In this document: positions 34,759 to 46,396 of the stretch, piece by piece
Layout: each line of letters opens with the position of its first letter
Numbering within the stretch: the stretch's first letter is position 1
NCBI RefSeq assembly: GCF_001723175.1
Contig: NC_064653.1
Span: 806,001-870,000 of the forward strand
From: Penicillium oxalicum
Taxonomy: Eukaryota; Ascomycota; Eurotiomycetes; Eurotiales; Aspergillaceae
Reading direction: 5' to 3'
DNA length: 64,000 nt
Notes under the pieces: model-generated
Seen by the model: the letters and a program-made list of their open reading frames with translations, nothing else
The model's database searches: none
What the model was told of the DNA's origin: nothing
Program-made: the position numbers and the translations under genes

Positions 34759-37028
34759 TTGGTCGTTGAGGAAAGATCAAGAAGTTTGTCGGAGTAGGAA
34801 TCGTGGTGAAAAGAAGCATGTGACAACGGTGTCGCATGAATTGCGCTGTTTGCATCCGCTTACCCACGGGTCCGATTAGCTAAACCTACTCTGGCAGTAT
34901 GTCAACACCTCGCCTTCGGTCCTCTTGTGACCGTACGGGCAGTCACTAGTCACTGATCAGGTCAGTCTTCTTCAGAAATTTTTTGCGGTGCAAGCGTAGA
35001 GTGAAAATTTTCCTCAAGCGAAAAAAGAGACGACTGCGGTGTGATTTATACGAAGAAATCTGGCCAGAAGATCCGTTGAGTGGAACTCAACGCCAACCAT
35101 TCCTGGTTCCTCTCATAGGAGCCACCGATGGATAGTAAGTGCGGGCCCGCGAACGGAGCAGAAGGCCAAAGAAACGGGATCCGATGGCGCCTTCGAGACT
35201 CCTCGCGGTGATGTGCACAGTCCACGGCGTCACCCGCAGATACCACCTCTTCTCATCCATCTTCGTGCTCTACCTCCTGCATGACCTCCCACGGTCGCTG
35301 GATTGTCAGTGAATCGGCAAACTCACAGCCCACGAGCCAATTCCTCCTTTCTCTTTCCGCTCGTGCATAGACGAGGGTTGCCGAGATCCAATCTGAGCCC
35401 CGCTTGAGGTGTGGGACCCCGTCGTTGAGCAAAGCTGCGGCAGGTGCGGAGTGCGGCCCATACGTACATTCATTTAGACAGTTCGACACGTACTGGAGTC
35501 TAGTTTGAGGCAGAAAAGCGCTATCACTGACTTGATGAAAAGACCAAGTGCGTCCATGGTAGAGTTCCACTAGTCTAAATTTGATCGACAAAGTCATTAT
35601 GATTCCTTGGGCACAGAAACTAACGCAATGCAACCCTAGAAGCTGGCAAGAGTAGCTTGCACTTCAGTTGACCTTGCACACATTTTCCTCGAGGGACGTC
35701 CGTATCTACTACAAGGAATAAAAAATGCTCCTCCATATCAGTCTTGTTGTCCCTATCTAGATCGTTGGGCCGAAGACCTAGGGACCAACTCAACTTGGGT
35801 ATGTTGAGAATCTTTGTTCTGATTTCTGCATGTACTACCGGCCAAGCGAGCCGAAGAATAAATATCCACACAGAAACCCAGACGTCAATCGGGCAAGAAT
35901 CCAGTCCCTGATGTACGATACCCAGCTGTACCTAGTCGCAAATCTACCATGCTTCCAGAGCTCAATCTTGATGCTCAGGAAAGTAGCAAAAGGTAAATTT
36001 TATGTCTGAATGACATGGATGCGTCTTCTTCTGAAAATGAGAAAAGAGGTAGGCTGAAGGCACCTCACTTAGTAGGTATTTTCTTTTGTGTAGATGGAAA
36101 TGGATGGATCTTCACACTCAAGCTCTGGGCATTTGTACTTTCTAGATAACTAGATGAAGTATCTCCTTTCAGCCTCGTTATTACAACTTCTCGGGTAAGT
36201 TGAGTACCATCCACGTCGTTGTGCTTCCAAAGGTTGGCCCATACAATCTTCTCAATGGTGATCAAATCCCACAATGTGGACTCTCTTGCAGCCAAATGCA
36301 GCACATAAAAGCAAGTTCCCGACCGTAGCTCGGAGCATTCAGCTCGTACCTGCGGCATGGCCGCACGCTGAGGGCTGCAAGTGCTAAATGATTACTGGAA
36401 AAGCAAGCACCAGGAAGACCTCGGACCCCTTATTCGAGAGAACAATCACAATAAACCAATAGAATGAGTGCAACCCTAGATCGCTGATCAGGTCAACGAG
36501 CACTCATGGCCGATTTATCTCAGTCTCCCCTTCCTGGGTTACTGAAGATTTCAAGTAGACCTTCACGTTGCCGAACCGATCTTGACACATCTGACGGTCG
36601 TGAAAAAGATATTTGTCAAAAGAGTCTGTTATTTCCCAGCACGAAGCAAAACTTGAATGAACCGAAAGACAGATAACAGTTGAGGTGCAACGCACACGAC
36701 CAAGTTGGCGTAGATGATTTCTTTAGCAATAATGTACCCCGTCTCATACCGTTGACAGTTCCTTCCCTGCCGTGTTGTCCGATCATGTGACAGCCAATGA
36801 TCGCCTGATCGCCGCCCGGTGTCGGCGCCTCGTCATTTAGTCATCTCAGCTTATCAAGCACCCGCATGTAATCAGACAGGTGGGTTTGATAGTAGCCCCG
36901 CCACCGTCAATTGCTTGATGTTCCAATTTTGAGTATTCCGTCCACAAGAAGTGTCCTATCCCGCTACAAGCTCTGTCTAACGTTGTGGACGTCACTTGAT
37001 CTTTCGACTTTACTCGTCTTGAGTAGTG
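34759..37028. promoter_or_regulatory. long divergent intergenic region, CHO2 / NBP35
   Basis: About 2.3 kb between two divergent starts, far more than most gaps in the left part of the window. A 126-codon minus-strand frame (35253-35633) exists but has no splice support or recognised motif. The last 200 bases before NBP35 are richer in T/C. The region may hide a lineage-specific gene or a non-coding RNA; neither is shown by sequence. Confidence 0.35.
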
Positions 37029-38128
37029 ATGGCGCCCTACGTCGAGGAGACTGCCGTAGAGGCATCACTCTCCGCCCATACCAAGAGGGCGCCGACAAAT
37101 TTGGTCGCCCCGGAGCCCGGTACGTATTCCGTGGAGTATTTTCTGACCCTTGTGCCCGTCTAATACGAGTTGTCTTCATAGAGCACTGTCCCGGCCCCGA
37201 GTCTGAGCAAGCCGGTCAGGGTGACGCCTGCGCTGGCTGTCCAAACCAACAGATCTGTGCCACAGCGCCAAAAGGCCCCGATCCCGACATTCCTATAATC
37301 ACCGAGCGTCTTTCTCAAATACGACACAAGATTTTGGTATTATCCGGCAAGGGGGGAGTGGGTAAATCAACATTCACAACGCTCTTGGCTCATGCATTTG
37401 CCGCGAACCCAGAATCGACCGTCGGTGTCATGGACACCGACATATGCGGCCCATCCATCCCCAAAATGATGGGCGTCGAAACCGAGACCATTCACGTGAG
37501 CAATGCCGGATGGAGTCCTGTATGGGTGACGGATAACTTGGGTGCCATGAGCGTACAATTTATGTTGCCCAACCGAGATGATGCTGTCATTTGGCGTGGG
37601 CCGAAGAAGAATGGTCTCATCAAGCAGTTCCTCAAGGACGTGGACTGGGGCGAGCTTGACTACTTGGTGATTGATACACCGCCCGGTACTTCAGATGAGC
37701 ACTTGTCCGTCAACGCGTTGTTGAAAGAATCCGGAGTGGATGGCGCTGTGATGGTCACCACTCCGCAGGAAGTGTCGCTCCTGGATGTTCGCAAAGAGAT
37801 CGATTTTTGTCGCAAAGCGGGTATCAAGATTCTCGGTCTGGTCGAGAACATGTCTGGGTTTGTCTGCCCCAACTGTACACACGAATCACAGATCTTTCGC
37901 AAGACAACGGGCGGAGGTCGCCGTTTAGCCAAGAAGATGGGTATCCCGTTCCTGGGAGCGGTTCCCCTGGACCCAAGGGTGGGAATGGCTTGCGACTACG
38001 GCGAGAGCTTTGTGGATAACTTCCCAGACAGCCCGGCCTCCAAGGCCATTCGGCGTGTTGTACGCGCTGTTGGCCAGGCGGTCGGAGAAAACCCAGACGA
38101 TGTGCTCGCGGTCAACTCAGACTCTTGA
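37029..38128 (+). CDS. nbp35: cytosolic Fe-S cluster assembly factor NBP35
   Basis: Two exons, 37029-37119 and 37182-38128, with a 62-nt phase-1 intron (GTACGT donor, CTAAT branch, TTCATAG acceptor); 345 aa. The N-terminal four-Cys cluster of Nbp35 is present: [12 protein letters not shown], then [13 protein letters not shown]. The Walker A motif is GKGGVGKST (about residues 92-100), followed by [14 protein letters not shown] and [10 protein letters not shown]. The C-terminal CPNC is the cluster-bridging motif shared with Cfd1. Nbp35 forms a heterotetrameric scaffold with Cfd1 that assembles [4Fe-4S] clusters for cytosolic and nuclear proteins. The frame also reads open upstream of 37029 and through the intron, but those residues are not Nbp35-like, and splicing restores EPEHCPGP. 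Confidence 0.95.
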
Positions 38129-41027
38129 CCACAGCGAAGTCTTGTGTTTTCTCTTGTCTTTCATCCTTTCTATTCTTTTGTTTTTTTTTATTTCAATCAG
38201 CGATTCGCATAGGTCTTGCTTCAGCTTGACGGGTTGGCGTTTCGGGCATAGAAATCATTTGGTCTTGAGCTCTACAGGCTTGGAGATTACTTTTTCACAT
38301 AACTTCATGGATATCAAATTTTATTATCCCACTCTCCAAAGCCTTTACAACCGTTCCTTAAGGCGCGTGGCAAATCTGGCACGGGACAATCGCGTGGCCT
38401 CGTGGATCTTGCTAACGTGGAATGTAGGCTTCCACGTGGGTGAATATGGATGACCAAATCGCATGGTAAAAACGTCGGAAGAGTGGCTTAACTGGAGGAT
38501 TTTCCCCGGCGAGCCATATGGCACGGCTGTCCGTGGTTCATTACCTGGTCGATTCAGGCATTGTGGTCCGCAATTTGATCAGCTCTACGGCTCCCATTGA
38601 AAGGTGGCACTGATGTCCGGCTTTGTGCATGCGTTGAGGAAAAGAGCACAAACTCTGTGCAGGGAAGCCTAGTTCGAAGCTCCATGCAGAGGCGCTACTC
38701 CACGCACCTGATTTGAAACCTCCTAGCTTGAGTGACCACTCTTGCCATTGAAGGTGCTCGTGGAATCATTTTCCTTTCATCTATGATCCAGATTTTGCCG
38801 CCTGAGCTGTACATGAGAGTCTGGGCCTATTCGCGTCAAGGCAGGACACAAACATACAAAACTGAACCGTTCCAGCACGAGTAACGAGCATGATCCATGA
38901 TTCAGCCCCAATCACCTCAATACCGGAGTAGTCTGCCATTGGTCCGTCTGTGACTCCGAATGGAAGGTTGCAACTACCGAACAATTCTGCCAACTGGGTA
39001 GGTAAGCCCTGGAACCCATCCATTCAAACTGATCACTCCTGGCATACGAATATTCGTGAGGTTCGGATGAAAACAGGGTTGGGCTGAGCGCCCTGGGGGG
39101 CAACAGGTATGTCCAATCAATTCCCCCAAGAAGCAATTTTTCGAGTCCTTGCAATGAAGCGCTCTAGGAGGGAGGTCACTTGCTCCCATGAATACCTCCT
39201 TCCGTACAATTGCCTAATGTACTGTAGTATGAGGCTATTAGCTCATGGTGTGCCACGACATAAACCGGGGAAGCCAGTCCTAGTAGGAGAATCCACTTGG
39301 ACACGTACTCGAGAGACAGGTTGAAAAGAAGAAATCAGCTGTTCAGAACCCCGTTCGTGAGCGTTCCAAAACAGTATTGCTCACAGATGAGCTACCACGG
39401 CATGGTGCCGCACAATCTTGAACTGGACACTCTTTGCCTCCCGCAAACAGGGACATGCCAGTCCCAAGGAGGCTAAAGAAGGAAAACGATCTCCCCAAGC
39501 TCGTGGGTCTGCACTTCTCTATTGTGACTGGACCAGAAGATGTGCAATGACCGTCACCGGCAAGCCGTCCACCTCCGCAGATCTATCTTTTTCGCACCCA
39601 TACCAAAGAAAAAAAAGCATTCCTCAGCCTTGGTTCTAGAGTCAGCAGATTCACCCAAGGTCGCGCCACAGCTCCACTCTGTGCCACTTTTAATATCGGA
39701 GGTGTCTTCTACTGGCAGCTTCCCTCCGAGGGTGCTCATCGAAATGAGAGAGAACATGGCAGCCTAACTGCAAGAGCTCTTGACAGGTGAACAATTCTGC
39801 CATCCTCATTTGCTGGTGCAGAAATGATGTATTCGTGAGATACGTGGCTTCGACATGACAAAAGAGGAAGGGCTGCATGACGGTGATTGGCGAAAGCAAC
39901 TTATTGGATTAAAGGGCTCAAACAAAACAAATCGAAAGGTCTTGTTCGGGTCGCCCAGATGCAAGCCAATGGCCGCACTCCCATGCCGATTATTTTGATT
40001 CTAGCTTTTCGTGTCACACTGAATTGGATTCTAGTTTTGGATCGGAGTCGTAGCCAGTCGGTCTAAGAAGATGCTTTGAAGATGTGGCTCAACGTCTCAG
40101 TAGTGCGTGTCTGTGGCGTGCTAGGTGGTCCAATCCGTTCGGAATTGAGGGTGAGCAGTTATGTTTGGACGCGGCTGTTAGGAAAGCATTCCACGAATGG
40201 TACACCGGACAAGCATGGTGGCAGGTGCCTTGATTTCCACCGTTCAATAATCTTGAATCATGATCGACGCCAGTCTGTCTATTGTGAGACCTAGGGTCCT
40301 CTGGCTGGCGCTTGCGCAGCCAGCGGGTGCGGCCACTTTTCGGTTCCAGTCCGGCTGATGACGCGGAGGTCATGGAAGTTCATTTTTTCCGGCCTCCAGT
40401 CGCATCAGCGAAGTACATCAGTCCCGGTGGTCGAGGCTTTGGGTCCTCCCCACTAGTCTACGGCGCAGTCTCCAGAATCACGACACCTTTTTGCTCGTAG
40501 ATGAAAGCTTGGACGTAATATAGCTTTGTCCTTCATGACTTCCATGTTTGTATCTTTCTACCTAAACCATTTTGAGTAGTAACGCGTAGGGCTGATGGTG
40601 ATCCGGTGTCAAAAGGCGGATAGCGATCACAAGTGGCGTTCGGGTATGACGTGACGCCATGACTTGAGAGCCCCGGTTCCTTGCCAGTGCGCCACGGCTC
40701 TTGACGTTCGAAGTTCCCCACACTTTTTCGTGGGGCTGGAGCTTGGATGCCCAGAAGAGTGTTACTATCCTGGTCCAGTATAACGTCATGTTCGTGCTGA
40801 GTGACAGAGAGAGAGGGGCTCGATAGCGTCATGGGCATCCCAATACGCTTCACAAACTCTATATAATTGACTTGAAGGGTGCGTATCCAACGGCTTTTTC
40901 TTTCACTATCAATCCAAACAAACAGCCCTTAAAAGCAAGCAACATCCTCTGATTCAACTACCTCTTTTCTCCTTTCTACACATTACAACTTTTCCCACAC
41001 TTCTCCACAAACTTCATCACAATCATC
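38129..41027. other. 2.9-kb gap with the promoter of the DPR-motif gene at its right end
   Basis: No gene can be supported between NBP35 and the DPR-motif gene. The last ~160 bases before 41028 are a pyrimidine-rich leader with A/C-rich sequence ending CACAATCATC just before the ATG. Confidence 0.4.
40814..40866 (+). promoter_or_regulatory. possible STRE (AGGGG) and TATA-like box upstream of the DPR gene
   Basis: AGGGG, the core of the fungal stress-response element, lies at 40814-40818. A CTATATAA TATA-like box follows at 40859-40866, about 165 bases before the ATG. The spacing suits a stress-inducible promoter. AGGGG is only five bases and can occur by chance; the TATA-like box is the stronger of the two. 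Confidence 0.4.
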
Positions 41028-42824
41028 ATGTCGAGCATCATCCACAAGGTTAAGGACGCCGTCTCCGGCCACAGTGACAAGTCCCACGAGTCCTCTCATT
41101 CTTCCAACACCACCTCTACTACTCAGCACCCCCACTCCACAACTGGTCACTCCTCTCATGAGCCCATGAGCACCACTGGAACTGGTGCCAACGCCTACGA
41201 CTCAACCCACTCCTCCAACCACGGCCCTCACCAGAGCAACGTCGCCAATAAGGCCGACCCCCGTGTTGACAGTGATCGTGATGGCCGTGCTGCTTATGGC
41301 CACAATGCTACCTCCAGCGGCATGAACACTCATCACACCACTACTGGAACTGGTGCTGGTGCTGGCCTTGCTGGAGTTGGCCACTCCTCTCATGAGCCCA
41401 TGAGCACCGCTGGAACTGGTGTCAACGCCTACGACTCAACCCACTCCTCCAACCACGGCCCTCACCAGAGCAACGTCGCCAACAAGGCCGACCCCCGTGT
41501 TGACAGTGACCGCGACGGCCGTGCTGCCTACGGCCACAACTCTACCTCCAGCGGCATGAACACTCACTCTACTACCACTGGAGCTGGAGCTGGTCTTGCC
41601 GGTGCTGGTCTCGCCGGTGCTGGCCACTCCTCGCACGGTGCTGGTCACTCCTCTCACGAGCCCCTTGGCACCGGTGCTGGCGCCAACACTTACAACTCCA
41701 CTCACTCTTCCAGTCACGGTCCTCACCAGAGCAACGTCGCCAACAAGGTTGACCCCCGTGTTGACAGTGACCGTGACGGCCGTGCTGCCTACGGCCACAA
41801 CTCTACCTCCAGCGGCATGAACACTCACTCTACTACCACTGGAGCTGGAGCTGGTCTTGCCGGTGCTGGTCTCGCCGGTGCTGGCCACTCCTCGCACGGT
41901 GCTGGTCACTCCTCTCACGAGCCCCTTGGCACCGGTGCTGGCGCCAACACTTACAACTCCACTCACTCTTCCAGCCACGGTCCTCACCAGAGCAACGTCG
42001 CCAACAAGGTTGACCCCCGTGTTGACAGTGACCGTGACGGCCGTGCTGCTTACGGCCACAACTCTACTTCCAGCGGCTTGAACTCTCACCACACCGCTAC
42101 CGGAGCTGGTGTTGGCGCTGGCGCTGGCCTTGCTACTGGTGCTGCTGCTCACGAACTCGGCTCTTCTCACTCTGCCAGCGTCGGTCCCCACCATAGCAAT
42201 GCTGCCAACAAGATGGATCCCCGCGTCGACAGCGACCTCGATGGCCGTGCCTCCCACAGCACCAACACCTACAACACTAACGCCCCCGGCACTACCGTTG
42301 GCTCTGGCGGCGTTGGTCACACCGGTCCTGCAACCGGCTCTGGTGCTCACACCGGATTGACCGGCCACCACAGCACCATGGGTGATATGAACCAGGCCAG
42401 TGCCACCAACTCCTACGCTACCGGCCCTGCCGATTCCACTGCCGGCCCTCACAAGAGCAACATTGCCAACAAGGCTGATCCTCGCGTGGACAGCGACCTG
42501 AGCAACGAGACCAACCGTGAGAGCGGCCAGCGCATGGGCACCAGCAACTTCCACAATGATGTCCACAAGGGCAGCATTGGCGGTGCCGGTGTGATCCCCA
42601 TCTCGGGCAACGCCGGTCCCACCTCGACCAAGACCTTCGAAGAGGCCCAGGAAACTGGCGCTACCGGTGCTGGTAGCAGCTACAACACTAGCCACCACAC
42701 CACCACTGGCCACGGTAACAAGACCGCCGGCCCCCACAAGAGCGATATGGCCAACAAGCTCGACCCCCGTGTCGACTCTGACCTTGATGGGTCCAAGACT
42801 ATCGGCGGTTCCCAGCGTGTTTGA
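41028..42824 (+). CDS. DPR-motif dehydrin-like stress protein, 598 aa, repeat-rich
   Basis: Single exon. The N-terminus (MSSIIHKVKDAVSGHSDKSH) is an amphipathic, non-secretory start. The rest is low complexity, rich in His, Ser, Thr, Gly and Ala, and carries seven copies of NKxDPRVDSD, mostly preceded by GPHxSN(V/A/I)AN. This is the DPR motif of the fungal dehydrin-like proteins (DprA/B/C in Aspergillus fumigatus), hydrophilic cytosolic or peroxisomal proteins that protect against osmotic, oxidative, pH and cold stress. The family usually has fewer motifs in a shorter protein, so this copy looks expanded. Two 87-residue units in the middle are almost identical at DNA level. Codon use is strongly C-ending at third positions, suggesting high expression. 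Which Dpr paralogue it matches cannot be told by eye. Confidence 0.85.
   Translation: MSSIIHKVKDAVSGHSDKSHESSHSSNTTSTTQHPHSTTGHSSHEPMSTTGTGANAYDSTHSSNHGPHQSNVANKADPRVDSDRDGRAAYGHNATSSGMNTHHTTTGTGAGAGLAGVGHSSHEPMSTAGTGVNAYDSTHSSNHGPHQSNVANKADPRVDSDRDGRAAYGHNSTSSGMNTHSTTTGAGAGLAGAGLAGAGHSSHGAGHSSHEPLGTGAGANTYNSTHSSSHGPHQSNVANKVDPRVDSDRDGRAAYGHNSTSSGMNTHSTTTGAGAGLAGAGLAGAGHSSHGAGHSSHEPLGTGAGANTYNSTHSSSHGPHQSNVANKVDPRVDSDRDGRAAYGHNSTSSGLNSHHTATGAGVGAGAGLATGAAAHELGSSHSASVGPHHSNAANKMDPRVDSDLDGRASHSTNTYNTNAPGTTVGSGGVGHTGPATGSGAHTGLTGHHSTMGDMNQASATNSYATGPADSTAGPHKSNIANKADPRVDSDLSNETNRESGQRMGTSNFHNDVHKGSIGGAGVIPISGNAGPTSTKTFEEAQETGATGAGSSYNTSHHTTTGHGNKTAGPHKSDMANKLDPRVDSDLDGSKTIGGSQRV
41510..42075 (+). 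repeat. 261-bp near-perfect tandem duplication inside the DPR gene
   Basis: Sequence from about 41550 is repeated 261 bases further on with only a few single-base differences (e.g. CAGTCACGG versus CAGCCACGG). The unit is 87 codons and carries one DPR motif with the LAGAGLAGAGHSSHGAGHSS spacer. More diverged copies of the DPR core lie on both sides. Confidence 0.9.
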
Positions 42825-44581
42825 ATATTTCCTTAATCCTTACGACCACCTCTTTTATATTGCCGCTTTCCTTATCGATAATGTGTGATGAATGATGGAA
42901 TTTAGCTGTTTCCCAAGAATGAACTAATTCTATGAGTTAAAAATGATTTGAAAATCAGTTTTCCTAGTGTCCCGCAACGTAGTCCACTAAAACGGGGATC
43001 TATTATTTCCACAAAATTGAAGCTTATCATCATAACTAGTTACATCGCAACTGAAGACAATAATGTACTCGTAAAAAGAGAATAGGATAGCGGAACAAGC
43101 GAAGTCTTCTACGTGCTCCATAGCGGGGTGAATGTATGATCGCATCATATACTTTGAAAAGACAGAGTTCTCTTCGTCAACGCAAAATTAACAAATTGAT
43201 TGGCTGGTGCCTTTTGCACACGGCGTGATTCCCATGTAGACAAATGGATCGATGCAGTCAGACGCCCTCTGATTGTAGGTACACAGTGGAAGAAGCAGAT
43301 CCACACCAGTCAGGTGAGATTTCATTTTCGATGGTTTCTAGAGGTGAGTTAGGCCGCAATGGCTGTATTTTGTGTGTGTGCGATGCTACTTAATTTTAGC
43401 CTGAACCTGATGATCCTATTCGTAATATATCGGGCACCGAGTCAGTAGGCGGAAATTCTCAGAAGAACTCACGGAAAACTCGGTGCATGTCATGCTGGTC
43501 ATAACGAGACGAGTGGTAGAGGTGTGGCTGTGTGCGGAGACAGGTCAAATTGTAAATAAACAATAGAACAAGTAGAGCTGCAGTTTCTTAACCTCATCAA
43601 CTGCCGTGACTCGCCAGCCTTAGCGGAGTCACGCCAGGCCCGTTCACCAACGGACAGGCAAAGAGTCCAGGCCAACGGTCCGTTTAGCTTGTTCCGTCGT
43701 AGCCTTACCCATGCCACGTGTGCCACCTGAGCACCTGACCTCGACAAGCCTCCACATGCCGCTTGGGAGCTCCAGATCGGGGCAACGTCCGAACTACATT
43801 CAAATAAGTAAAGCGCACCAGTGGTCTATTTCAGCGAAACTTGCGAGACGATCAGACCTGCCAATTTCATGCATGGAGCTCGATGCATAAGCGCCCTTAC
43901 CGGAACAAGAAAATGAGGGTTCGCACGCCAACAAACCGGAGCATGTCCTAGGTCCATTGGGCAAGCGACTGTGAGCTTGGCAGAACTAGCCCAAGCAAGT
44001 CGTGCATTCGTTCATACACCGGAAATTTATCCAATCAATTGTCGAAGTCGAGACGGACATTCTAGCCTCATTGTACCTGGCAGTCTGTCGAGGCCTGAGC
44101 AGAGTGTCGGCTGTGACTCAAAATCGCTCAGAGCCTCCCGCGCAAAAGTACCCCCAAAATTCGCTGATCGCTCTCCCATGGTCCCTGCCCGAAGTAGGCA
44201 TGGTCTTGATAAGGGCCCAGGCAAAATTTTCGGCCATAAATTTCGGTAAAGACTAGACCAGACGCATTTCCATTGCAGAGAATGAAACGACTGACATGCG
44301 GGAGTATCTCGTCTTCGCTTTGGCCTCGCTTCTCACGAAAATGAGGCTCAGCTGCGACGACAAGGATTGCAAAAGCGAATTGCTTATGGGCAAGCTTGAT
44401 TCTATGCGACCCAGGCTCTTTCCAGTGGCCTTCCTTGCATTTCCACTGTTGGCCTCGGGTATATTTAATGCCCATTGCATCTGTCTGCCGGGTTTTCTGA
44501 GTTCTTTTTGATTACACCCGGCTTGCATCGCCCCTGATCATCATTGATTCCGGTCTCAGAAATCTCGGTTGCGTGGGCAAG
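42825..44581. other. 1.75-kb intergenic region
   Basis: The left half is AT-rich 3' flank of the DPR gene. The right half should hold the promoter of the DUF3176 gene. Only short chance frames were seen on either strand. Confidence 0.4.
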
Positions 44582-46396
44582 ATGAGGCATTTCAAGAGCA
44601 CCCATGAGATATCCTATACAGACCTGGATCATGCACACGAGAACTCAGGTTCGCTTCAAATGAGGCCGCCAAATGAACTTGACGAGTCGGCTTCTTTCTT
44701 GGAGGCCCGCACACCCCCATTCTGGGGACTTACATGGGCCTTGGAAATTCTGGCGTGTCTGGTGTCAATCGCTATCCTGGCTGCCATCATTGGGTTTCTC
44801 TCCCATTATGAAGGATCACCACTTCCTGAGTGGCCCTACATCACCCTCAACGCCGTGATCTCGATCTTGAGTACGGCCATGAAAGCGGCCATCGCTTTTA
44901 TCGCGACTCAGTGTCTCGCTCAGCTGAAGTGGCTGTGGTTCGGACGATAAAATCGATTGAGTGATCTGACACTCCTCGACGATGCAAGCCGTGGACCCGT
45001 TGGGGCGTTCAAGGTTCTCTATAGTTTTCTTCCTCGGTACAATTCAAGGCGACACCTCATTGGAGGGGCATTGGAGGGGCATTGGAGAAGTCACATTACT
45101 CACGATTGATATGGTAGCCATCTTGTCACGTTCGGCTGTTTAATCCTCGTCCTCGCGGTCGCAACAGACCCATTTGTGCAACAAGTTCTATCCATCCAGA
45201 TGCGCCCCGTGCAAGCTCCCGGGCTGTCTGCCTCAATTCAAGTGTGCAACAGCAGCTATAAGTATTCAGACTTCGGACTGGGAGCCGGGCCGGGGATGAA
45301 CAAAGTCCCTCTCGCGAGCATGGGTGCCATCTATTCCGGCATCTTCAAAACCGAGCTCCCCAACAGCAACCAAAGCACTATGGTGAGCTGTCCGACAGGT
45401 AACTGTACATTCGTCCCTTATCAAACCCTCGGCTTTTGTTCTCAATGTGCCAATATCACCGATGCTCTTAAAATTTCAGGAAGCGAGCGGATGTATTCCT
45501 TCGCACTGCCAAATGGCTTAACGCTCAGCTCCAACTCCATCATCATGAATGCCACTGTGGGTCTTGACATGCTCCAGATAAATACCCCTGCTAAAGCTGC
45601 CATTCTGAAGTTTACCGCCATTAGTGCAGCGGGAGCCGCAGACCCGTCGAAAGCTAGTGCTGCTGAGTGTGTACTATCGTTCTGCGTCCAAACATACGAG
45701 GCGTCAGTGAGCCAGGGTGCCTTTGTGGAGAATCTCATTGCTTCGGATACGCGGGTGACTGCCACCTCAGGAGATCAGTACCGCCCAGACTATGCCTTGA
45801 CTCCGGAGACGTGCTATTCCGACGGTACTCTCTACGAAAAGCCACTGGAGCATCCCGAACGTTGCACCTACAATGTGTGGGGGATGAGTGTGATGGCATT
45901 GCAAAACTCCATACGCCCGTTACTCATGGGCAGTGGCTCTTTATTTGCCAATTACCGATTGCAATGGTCCACAGACACGCTGCAAGCGGTATATGGTACC
46001 TATGGTAACTACACCGAGATCCAGTCGGCATTTGAATCGCTCGGGTCTTCGCTCTCGACCAATGCGCGGTCCCGTGTTTGCAATTCGACTACCGCGGGCA
46101 CCACATGGACGAATTCATCATATGTTCAAGTGCGATGGCATTGGCTTATTCTGCCGGGCTCCTTGGTGGTGTTCAGCCTTGTCCTCATGGTGGCTACCAT
46201 TATACGCACAAGAAAGCAACATGTCTGGAAATCATCGCCGCTCGTATTGCTCTTTTCGACCCTCGAGGTGGACGCAATGGCTCCATGGGAAAATGGGGGC
46301 CCTACATTGAATGAGATTGATGCTGTGTCGAAAAAGATGGATTTGAGGCTGGAGCCCGAGCAGGACGGAGTCAAATTCCGAGCCACACGGATCTGA
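44582..46396 (+). pseudogene. DUF3176 membrane protein gene interrupted by one in-frame stop
   Basis: Exon 1 is 44582-45036 and exon 2 is 45118-46396, with an 81-nt phase-2 intron (GTACAA donor, ATGGTAG acceptor) that gives FLPR-HLVTFGCLILVLAVATDPF across the junction. The deduced protein is about 577 residues, normal for DUF3176. It has two N-terminal membrane segments (ALEILACLVSIAILAAIIGF; the second around LNAVISILSTAMKAAIAF), the conserved LKWLWF and DDASRGP signatures, a large extracellular part with many Cys and N-glycosylation sites, and a C-terminal membrane segment near IILPGSLVVFSLVL. A TAA at 44948-44950 (codon 123) lies between LKWLWFGR and NRLSDLTLLDDASRGP, where the family reads straight through. 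Everything after it remains open, so this is either a very young pseudogene, a strain polymorphism, a base-call error, or readthrough. Function of the family is unknown. Confidence 0.75.

Noticed and set aside
35253..35633. 126-codon minus-strand frame upstream of CHO2
   Set aside because: No family resemblance and no flanking exon with matching phase.
41436..42737. 433-codon open frame antisense to the DPR-motif gene
   Set aside because: It is a by-product of strongly C-ending codons and internal repeats on the plus strand; the sense protein has a defined family motif, and the antisense product is a Val/Gly/Ala/Ser-rich shadow.
45037..45117. In-frame TGA at about 45105 as a second nonsense mutation in the DUF3176 gene
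   Set aside because: It lies inside an intron with matching phase whose removal restores the expected membrane segment, so it does not break the gene.
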